A DNA stretch of 64,000 nt, from NCBI GenBank assembly GCA_902774845.1, contig CACYJU010000006.1, forward strand, positions 1 through 64,000, written 5' to 3'. This document shows positions 58,361 to 64,000 of the stretch, piece by piece (positions within the stretch are counted from its first letter, which is position 1; every line of letters starts with the position of its first letter). The notes below the pieces were generated by a model. That model saw only the letters and a list, made by a program, of their open reading frames with translations. It had not been told where the DNA came from and did not search any database. This stretch comes from an uncultured Bacteroidota bacterium (GTDB lineage Bacteria > Bacteroidota > Bacteroidia > Bacteroidales > P3). Position numbers and translations under genes: made by a program.

Positions 58361-58951
58361 TCAGACGGACTCCGTTTCCTCAACTATCGTCTTATGATAC
58401 ACCACACATCCCGCTTCGGTAGGATGGTCATAGATTAGCGTATCAGATGGTTCGTTACGTATTTCCCACATTATCATTATGTCGCCTATTGCGCATACGA
58501 TAAAGATAACCCCAAACACAAGCCAAAACACACTTCCTATCACAATCGACACAACCGTCGGAATTATCCCCAACAACAATAAAGGCATAACCGCACCTAT
58601 TATATAAGGACGTTTTTTCATCGGGACGTCGATGTGGCAGTAAACAGCACCTGCCATAGTGCCAAAAGAGAGATGTTTGAACGACTGTCGGGTAACCACC
58701 ATCCAAGTGAACCCGTGTATGAGCTCATGCACGACAATACCCACAACAATAGCGACGCCCAGCCAGAGCGCATTTTGAACTCCATTCCATTCAAACGAGT
58801 GCCACACCTTGTAATATATCCAGATTGACAGGAACCCCACGACAAGCATGAATGGAATGCTTATGAGGTTGGCCTTCATAATGCTGATAGTTTTCATCTC
58901 CGGCTCATAGCCATCGACCACGGGTATCGGTTCGGCTTGTTTTGTACGCAT
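58361..58951 (-). CDS. DUF3267 membrane protein with HELIH motif
   Basis: A 196-residue polytopic membrane protein with the metalloprotease-like motif HELIH at residues 75-79 in VVHELIHGFTW and three to four hydrophobic segments (LISIPFMLVVGFLSIWIYY, ALWLGVAIVVGIV, IGAVMPLLLLGIIPTVVSIVI). It belongs to the DUF3267 group of putative zincins; the activity is unproven. A promoter box lies at 59000-58993. It is convergent with the acetyltransferase gene. Confidence 0.8.
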   Translation of the reverse strand: MRTKQAEPIPVVDGYEPEMKTISIMKANLISIPFMLVVGFLSIWIYYKVWHSFEWNGVQNALWLGVAIVVGIVVHELIHGFTWMVVTRQSFKHLSFGTMAGAVYCHIDVPMKKRPYIIGAVMPLLLLGIIPTVVSIVIGSVFWLVFGVIFIVCAIGDIMIMWEIRNEPSDTLIYDHPTEAGCVVYHKTIVEETESV

Positions 58952-58992
58952 GGTAACGAGTATTAAGAATTAATGTAAAACCTATTCACTTG

Positions 58993-59000
58993 CAAAAATA
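58993..59000 (-). promoter_or_regulatory. -7 box (TATTTTTG) for the DUF3267 gene
   Basis: Minus-strand TATTTTTG, 42 bp before the ATG at 58951. It is divergent from the lipoprotein promoter at 59008-59040. Confidence 0.45.
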
Positions 59001-59007
59001 CAAATTA

Positions 59008-59040
59008 TTTGCAATGTATGTAGAAAAATGCTTATCTTTG
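59008..59040 (+). promoter_or_regulatory. Bacteroidota promoter (TTTG-N21-TATCTTTG) for the lipoprotein gene
   Basis: The best full promoter in the window: -33 TTTG at 59008-59011, 21-bp spacer, then TATCTTTG at 59033-59040. The ATG is at 59077. Confidence 0.7.
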
Positions 59041-59076
59041 CACTCATATATTAATAACCAATAAAACAAACACATC

Positions 59077-59664
59077 ATGAAAAAAACATTTTATGCATTA
59101 GTTTGCATTATGGCAGTTGTAGCCCTTACCCTGAGCGGCTGCAAGAAAGACCACGATGACGACGACAACGGCGGTGGCGGCGGCAACACAAACATCTTAA
59201 ACGGATACATTGATGTCGATGCCAACGGCAATGCTGTACACAACGGTTCTGGTACAGTGACCATAGACGGTGTGGAATACGCCATCAATGTTGTACAGCT
59301 TCAAGACTATGCCTACGGCGAAGAGAGGAACTCCGTCGTGAACCTGTACACAGAGTATGCCCCGAACGCAAACTCCTATCAGGGAGTACGCGTCACCTTG
59401 CAATTCGACAATACGAATGCGGTTTCGGGCGATTACATATCGGATGACAACGGCAATGTTTATCTTACGGTTGAACTTGCCAACCCCTATAAGGGATACG
59501 TGTTCAGCAACGAAATACACTTCACGCGCAACAGCAACAATAGCCTAACGCTTGAGGCCTCGCAGGAAAACGTTCCCGGAACTAACGCAGAGGGCAACCC
59601 CATACAGGCGAATGTCAGCGTAAACTACAGCGGCCCCTGTTATTATAGAAGTTGGAGCTACTAA
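59077..59664 (+). CDS. Hypothetical lipoprotein
   Basis: A 195-residue lipoprotein (MKKTFYALVCIMAVVALTLSGC, Cys at 22, followed by KKDHDDDDNGGGGG, a short Asp/Gly tether). The mature domain is beta-rich with VNLYTEYAPNANSYQGVRVTLQFDN and ends NVSVNYSGPCYYRSWSY. No family recognised. A strong bidirectional terminator follows. Confidence 0.75.
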   Translation: MKKTFYALVCIMAVVALTLSGCKKDHDDDDNGGGGGNTNILNGYIDVDANGNAVHNGSGTVTIDGVEYAINVVQLQDYAYGEERNSVVNLYTEYAPNANSYQGVRVTLQFDNTNAVSGDYISDDNGNVYLTVELANPYKGYVFSNEIHFTRNSNNSLTLEASQENVPGTNAEGNPIQANVSVNYSGPCYYRSWSY

Positions 59665-59690
59665 ACCTTTTCGGTGGCAATACAAAGAGA

Positions 59691-59717
59691 GCGCCCCGTG
59701 CCGACGGCACGGGGCGC
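59691..59717. terminator. Strong terminator after the lipoprotein gene
   Basis: Perfect 12-bp GC-rich stem (GCGCCCCGTGCC with GGCACGGGGCGC) and 3-base loop. Followed by TTCTTG on the plus strand; it separates the lipoprotein gene from convergent ilvE. Confidence 0.9.
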
Positions 59718-59743
59718 TTCTTGTTTATGTGGCCGCAGATGGA

Positions 59744-60757
59744 TTAATCCATCACGGTGTTCCAGCCATGCTTGTCTTCGGCTTCGCCGAGCTGGATGGC
59801 GCGGAGGGCATGATAGAGCTTGGTGCTGATAGGACCGGGCTCTTTGCCGAAGTTGTAGGACTTGCCCGTCTCGGGGTCGTCAAGACGCTCGATGGGGCTG
59901 ATGACGGCGGCAGTACCGCAAGCACCTGCTTCCTGGAAGGTAGCAAGCTCCTCAACGTCGATAGGACGACGCTCAACCTTCATGCCCATATCCTCAGCAA
60001 GCTGCATAAGGCTCTTGTTGGTGATAGAAGGAAGGATGGAGGTTGACTTCGGAGTCACATAGACACCGTCCTTTATGCCGAAGAAGTTGGCAGCACCAGC
60101 TTCGTCAACATACTTCTTCTCCTTTGCATCGAGATAGAACTCGCATGCATATTCGCCACCGTGGCAAGCCTCAACGTGTGCACGGAGGGAAGCAGCGTAG
60201 TTGCCGCCGACCTTGTAAACACCGGTTCCGAGAGGAGCCGAACGGTCGTATTTGCGAGTGATAACGTAGGGGTTGGCCTTGAAACCGCCCTTGAAGTAAG
60301 GTCCCACGGGTGTTACGAAGATCATGAAGAGATACTCGTCGGCAGGTTTCACACCCACGGTGATACCGGTACCGATAAGCAGCGGACGGAGGTAGAGGCT
60401 TGCACCGGTGCCGTAAGGCGGGATGAAACGCTCGTTAAGCTTCACCACCTTTTTGCACATCTCGACGAATTTCTCTGTCGAGAGTTCAGGCATCATGATA
60501 CCGCGGCAGGTGCTCTGCAGACGCTCAGCGTTGGCTTCGGGACGGAAGATGCGGATCTTTCCGTCTTTACAACGATAGGCTTTCAATCCTTCGAAAGCTT
60601 CCTGGCCATAGTGGAGGCTGGAAGCTGCCATGTGCATCTCTATATGTTCGGATGAAGATACTTCCACTTCACCCCATGCGCCGTTACGATACCAGCAGCG
60701 TACGTTGTAATCCGTTTTTACATAACCAAACGGGAGGTTTTGCCAATCTATATTCAT
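59744..60757 (-). CDS. ilvE: Branched-chain amino-acid aminotransferase
   Basis: A 337-residue PLP fold-type IV enzyme that interconverts branched-chain amino acids and their keto acids. Motifs: HYGQEAFEGLKAYRCKDG, FRPEANAERLQSTCRGIMMPELS, VYKVGGNYAASLRAHVEA (the Lys likely binds PLP), and EAGAANFFGIKDGVYVTP. The length matches the mammalian-type BCAT group common in Bacteroidota. A TACCTTTG promoter box is at 60809-60802. Confidence 0.95.
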   Translation of the reverse strand: MNIDWQNLPFGYVKTDYNVRCWYRNGAWGEVEVSSSEHIEMHMAASSLHYGQEAFEGLKAYRCKDGKIRIFRPEANAERLQSTCRGIMMPELSTEKFVEMCKKVVKLNERFIPPYGTGASLYLRPLLIGTGITVGVKPADEYLFMIFVTPVGPYFKGGFKANPYVITRKYDRSAPLGTGVYKVGGNYAASLRAHVEACHGGEYACEFYLDAKEKKYVDEAGAANFFGIKDGVYVTPKSTSILPSITNKSLMQLAEDMGMKVERRPIDVEELATFQEAGACGTAAVISPIERLDDPETGKSYNFGKEPGPISTKLYHALRAIQLGEAEDKHGWNTVMD

Positions 60758-60801
60758 GTTTTTTAATTTGTTAGGTATTAAACAAAGATTAATGATAATC
60801 G

Positions 60802-60809
60802 CAAAGGTA
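60802..60809 (-). promoter_or_regulatory. -7 box (TACCTTTG) for ilvE
   Basis: Minus-strand TACCTTTG, 45 bp before the ATG at 60757. Confidence 0.55.
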
Positions 60810-60879
60810 CAAAAAATATTTGATACAGAAAAAAATGTTGGTTGTCTTATTTTATAAAAACAGGTAATATTTTTTTTCG

Positions 60880-60887
60880 TAACTTTG
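60880..60887 (+). promoter_or_regulatory. -7 box (TAACTTTG) for valS
   Basis: TAACTTTG, 44 bp before the ATG at 60932, in AT-rich DNA. Confidence 0.55.
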
Positions 60888-60931
60888 CATCGGTTTATTA
60901 TGTATTAATAATTATTTAACTACTGAGATTC

Positions 60932-63508
60932 ATGGAAATAGCGTCGAGATACAATCCGGCTGCCGTTGAAGAAAAATGGTACTCCTTTTGGCTGGAGAAG
61001 AAAATCTTTCATTCGGAACCCGACAACCGTCGTCCTTATACCGTTGTGATACCACCTCCAAATGTGACGGGAGTATTGCACATGGGTCACATGCTGAACA
61101 ACACCATTCAGGATGTCTTGGTGCGTCGCGCCCGCATGATGGGCAAGAACGCCTGCTGGGTGCCTGGCACCGACCACGCATCCATCGCCACCGAAGCCAA
61201 GGTGGTGAATATGCTGAAAGAGCGTGGCATCGACAAGCGCGACATTGGCCGCGATGAGTTTATGAAGTATGCGTGGGAATGGAAAGAAGAACACGGTGGC
61301 ACCATCTTGAAACAGCTGCGCAAGCTGGGAGCCAGCTGCGACTGGGACCGCACCGCCTTCACCATGGACCCCATACGCTATGAGAGCGTGATACGAGTGT
61401 TCTGCGACCTCTACAACAAAGGACTCATTTACCGCGGCGTGCGCATGGTGAACTGGGATCCGAAGGCTCTCACCGCCGTCAGCGACGAGGAGGTGATATA
61501 CAAAGAGAGTCACGGAAAGCTGTTCTACCTGAAATATTTTGTTGAGGGCGAAGACCGCTACATCGTAGTCGCCACCACTCGTCCCGAGACCATCATGGGC
61601 GACACCGCCGTGTGTGTCCATCCTGAGGACGAGCGCTACCAGTGGCTCAAAGGCAAGAAAGTGATAGTACCAGGCGTAGGACGCGTGGTGCCAATCATCA
61701 TGGACGAGTATGTCGACCGCGAGTTCGGTACCGGCGCACTGAAGATCACCCCCGCCCACGACATCAACGACTACAACCTGGGCATGAAATACAGCCTCGA
61801 GTCGATAGACATCTTCAACGACAACGGCACGCTCAACGAACATGGTGGCAAGTATGCCGGCATGGATCGTTTCGCCTGCCGCAAGCAGATTGTGAAAGAC
61901 CTTGAGGAGGCTGGCTTGATTGAGAAGATCGAGGACTACACCAACAAGGTTGGTCATTCAGAGCGTACCGACGCCGTCATCGAACCCAAACTCTCTGCCC
62001 AGTGGTTCATGAAGATGAGCGACATCGCCAAGAAAGCCCTCGAGGTGGTCGAAGACGACACCATCCAGTTCCACCCCGAGAAATTCAAGAACATCTACCG
62101 TCACTGGCTGGAGAACATCAAAGACTGGTGCATCAGCCGCCAGCTGTGGTGGGGACAGAGAATACCCGCATACTATGTGGATGTGAACGGAAAGACTGAG
62201 ACCATAGTGGCGGTGAACGACGAAGAGGCGCTGAAACTGGCTCAGGAAAAATACGGAGTGAACGATATGTCGAAGCTGCGCCAAGACGAAGATGTGCTCG
62301 ACACTTGGTTCAGCAGCTGGCTCTGGCCTATATCACTTTCCACCGACGACCTCATCACCGCTCCCGACATCATCTTCTTCTGGGTAGCACGTATGATTAT
62401 GGCCGGCGAGGAATACCGCAAAGAGGTACCGTTCAAGCATGTCTACTTCACCGGCATCGTACGCGACAAGCTGGGACGCAAGATGAGCAAGAGTCTCGGC
62501 AACTCGCCCGACCCCATTGAGCTTATTGACAAATACGGTGCTGACGGCGTGCGTATGGGCATGCTTCTCACCGCTCCCGCTGGCAACGACCTGCCTTTCG
62601 ACGAAAGCATCTGTGAGCAGGGACGCAACTTCTCCAACAAGATCTGGAACGCACTGCGTCTGGTCAAAGGATGGGAGGTAAGCGACGAGCTGAAGCAGAA
62701 TGCCGACAACGAAGCCAGCGTGCAGTGGATGGAACAGCGCATGGCCTGCGTGCTCGAAGGCATCGAGTACGACTTCCAGCACTACCGTCTTAGCGAAGCT
62801 CTGATGAAGAGTTACAAACTGGTGTGGGACGACTTCTGCTCCTGGTACCTGGAGATGGTCAAGCCCGCATACGGATCTCCCATCGACCGCGAAACCTATA
62901 TGGCGACGCTGGGCATATTCGAACGACTGATGTGCATACTGCATCCATTCATGCCATTCGTCACTGAAGAGATATGGCACACGCTGAAAGAGCGTTGCGA
63001 AAGCGCCACCATCATGCTGCAGCACATGCCACAGAGCGTGTTCTACGACCAGCGTATGCTCGACGACTTCGCCAACACCCAGGAAGTGATTGCTGGAGTA
63101 CGCGGCACACGCAACACCAAAGGACTTTCACCGAAGGAGACTCTTGACCTCTACGTGCGTGGCGAGCACGCCAGCCGCTTCAACGGCCTGATAAAGAAGT
63201 TGGCCAACGTGGGCAAGATTGAAAGCACTTCAGAGAAGATGGAAGGCACCACTTCGTTCATGGTCGGCACCACTGAGTACTACATCCCGATGTCTCAAAA
63301 TATTGACGTAGCCGCCGAACGCGAGAAGCTGGAAGCTGACCTGAAATACATGGAAGGGTTCCTCAACAGCGTGATGAAGAAACTCTCAAACGAGAAATTC
63401 GTCAACGGAGCACCCGAGAAGGTGGTGAACGTAGAACGCCAGAAGAAAGCCGACGCCGAACAGAAAATTGAAGCTCTCAAAGCTCAGCTGGCAGCACTGG
63501 GAAACTAA
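60932..63508 (+). CDS. valS: Valine-tRNA ligase
   Basis: An 858-residue class I aminoacyl-tRNA synthetase that charges tRNA-Val. The HIGH-type motif is HMGH in [16 protein letters not shown] and the KMSKS motif is in [10 protein letters not shown]; the CP1 editing domain ([21 protein letters not shown]) and a C-terminal coiled coil ([16 protein letters not shown]) are present. Length is normal. It is followed by an FKBP-like gene 68 bp downstream. Confidence 0.98.
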   Translation: MEIASRYNPAAVEEKWYSFWLEKKIFHSEPDNRRPYTVVIPPPNVTGVLHMGHMLNNTIQDVLVRRARMMGKNACWVPGTDHASIATEAKVVNMLKERGIDKRDIGRDEFMKYAWEWKEEHGGTILKQLRKLGASCDWDRTAFTMDPIRYESVIRVFCDLYNKGLIYRGVRMVNWDPKALTAVSDEEVIYKESHGKLFYLKYFVEGEDRYIVVATTRPETIMGDTAVCVHPEDERYQWLKGKKVIVPGVGRVVPIIMDEYVDREFGTGALKITPAHDINDYNLGMKYSLESIDIFNDNGTLNEHGGKYAGMDRFACRKQIVKDLEEAGLIEKIEDYTNKVGHSERTDAVIEPKLSAQWFMKMSDIAKKALEVVEDDTIQFHPEKFKNIYRHWLENIKDWCISRQLWWGQRIPAYYVDVNGKTETIVAVNDEEALKLAQEKYGVNDMSKLRQDEDVLDTWFSSWLWPISLSTDDLITAPDIIFFWVARMIMAGEEYRKEVPFKHVYFTGIVRDKLGRKMSKSLGNSPDPIELIDKYGADGVRMGMLLTAPAGNDLPFDESICEQGRNFSNKIWNALRLVKGWEVSDELKQNADNEASVQWMEQRMACVLEGIEYDFQHYRLSEALMKSYKLVWDDFCSWYLEMVKPAYGSPIDRETYMATLGIFERLMCILHPFMPFVTEEIWHTLKERCESATIMLQHMPQSVFYDQRMLDDFANTQEVIAGVRGTRNTKGLSPKETLDLYVRGEHASRFNGLIKKLANVGKIESTSEKMEGTTSFMVGTTEYYIPMSQNIDVAAEREKLEADLKYMEGFLNSVMKKLSNEKFVNGAPEKVVNVERQKKADAEQKIEALKAQLAALGN

Positions 63509-63511
63509 TTC

Positions 63512-63575
63512 TGAATTTTGAATGTTGTTATCGGCTTTGCCGCTTGGCTCGGCCAAAAATTTTGAATTTCGAATC
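63512..63575. repeat. Dispersed inverted element, copy B
   Basis: Core TATCGGCTTTGCCGCTTGGC at 63529-63548 (extends to 63554), flanked by TTTTGAATTTCGAAT. Opposite in orientation to copy A at 54796-54822. Confidence 0.65.
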
Positions 63576-63576
63576 G

Positions 63577-64000
63577 ATGAAGAGATTATTTGCAACGATA
63601 CTTGCTTTGGGGCTCGGCTGGAGCCTATGGGCTCAAGGACAGCAGGAACGTCCGTTCAACATCACTGAAAGCGGACTTATGTACCGTTTTGAGAAATCTA
63701 ATCCAGCGGCACAGAGTGTGCACCGCGGCGATGTGCTTGTGGGCGAGATGACCCTCACCTTCGAAGGTGACACCATCATAAGCAACGCCGGCAATCCCCA
63801 GCGTATAATTCAGGTGGGCGAACGCGCTTTCCTCGGTGACCTCTCAGATGCATTGGTGATGATGCACAGGGGCGATGTAGCTGTCTTCGGCATCCTCGCT
63901 GACGAGCTGGCGAAGTTCCTCGATGACAAACAGATGCCCAAATCCTACGTCAAAGGCAAAGGCATGCGTTTCTTCTACACTGTGAAGGTTGACGACGTGA
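63577..64000 (+). CDS. FKBP-like peptidyl-prolyl isomerase family protein (truncated by window end)
   Basis: At least 141 residues, running off the end of the window. A signal peptide (MKRLFATILALGLGWSLWA) precedes a beta-rich FKBP-type start (GLMYRFEKSNPAAQSVHRGDVLVGEMTL) and a pocket-like stretch VGERAFLGDLSDALVMMHRGD. The protein would be periplasmic and could act in folding; catalytic activity is not shown. No stop is reached, so the C-terminus is unknown. Confidence 0.7.
   Translation, partial: MKRLFATILALGLGWSLWAQGQQERPFNITESGLMYRFEKSNPAAQSVHRGDVLVGEMTLTFEGDTIISNAGNPQRIIQVGERAFLGDLSDALVMMHRGDVAVFGILADELAKFLDDKQMPKSYVKGKGMRFFYTVKVDDV

Overview
The window looks like chromosomal DNA of a Bacteroidota bacterium, most likely order Bacteroidales. 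Supporting signs seen directly are many TAnnTTTG promoter boxes upstream of genes, little Shine-Dalgarno signal, proteins ending in type IX secretion (T9SS) sorting domains of types A and B, a fused FeoAB iron transporter with its Cys-rich partner, an OstA-like protein, a DUF3276/PUR protein, a DUF5683 protein beside ParAB, and small Cys-lipoproteins. I cannot assign a genus. Coding is tight, but almost every intergenic gap carries short tandem repeats with periods of 6, 7, 8, 9 or 11 bp, and several repeats have run in frame into genes.

Layout. 0-10 kb: dnaJ and grpE (minus), an OstA-like protein, a secreted DNA/RNA nuclease, a DUF2461 protein, a PlsC-like acyltransferase, three tiny lipoproteins, an rnfA gene without other rnf genes, and an OadA-type carboxyltransferase whose C-terminal biotin domain lacks the biotinyl lysine. 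10-14 kb: an 0.8-kb gene-free stretch with a nested palindrome and an 11-bp array, dapB, a FecCD/BtuC permease, two 110-bp direct repeats flanking a FecE/BtuD ATPase, and a tRNA-Ala(CGC). 14-40.6 kb: a six-gene minus-strand surface locus. It has two giant T9SS type B proteins (about 2,476 and 4,739 residues), a lipoprotein, a beta-barrel protein with an acidic tail, a small T9SS type A protein and a chimeric secreted protein. 40.6-44.2 kb: three consecutive arrays of different 11-mers, then feoAB, a FeoB-associated Cys-rich protein and an S4-domain protein. 44.2-49.2 kb: TonB, ExbD, ExbB, DUF5683, ParB, ParA and the DUF3276 protein. 49.3-53.3 kb: a cysteine desulfidase-like enzyme coupled to a deoxyhypusine synthase-like enzyme, and dnaB. 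53.6-64 kb: a TPR protein, der, an ECF sigma / short anti-sigma / periplasmic helical-sensor trio, a CAT-like acyltransferase, a DUF3267 membrane protein, a lipoprotein, ilvE, valS and a truncated FKBP-like protein.

How the parts work together. The 14-40.6 kb locus is the main accessory region. The three largest proteins share a roughly 40-residue Cys-Asp-x-x-x-Trp repeat, both giants carry related N-terminal modules, a proprotein-convertase-like P domain and related C-termini, and a strong terminator plus separate promoters make the two giants independent transcription units. The giant gene contains two large internal tandem duplications (1,737 bp and 1,605 bp periods). The rest is mostly housekeeping: protein folding, envelope biogenesis, iron uptake, TonB energisation, chromosome partition and replication.

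Most unusual non-genic structures: the nested palindromes at 10.29-10.47 kb, the 11-bp-period arrays at 10.60, 40.87-41.13 and 53.49 kb, the 110-bp direct repeats around the ABC ATPase gene, and repeat tracts that became coding sequence in dapB, feoB (twice), a nuclease, a FeoB-associated protein and a DUF5683 gene.
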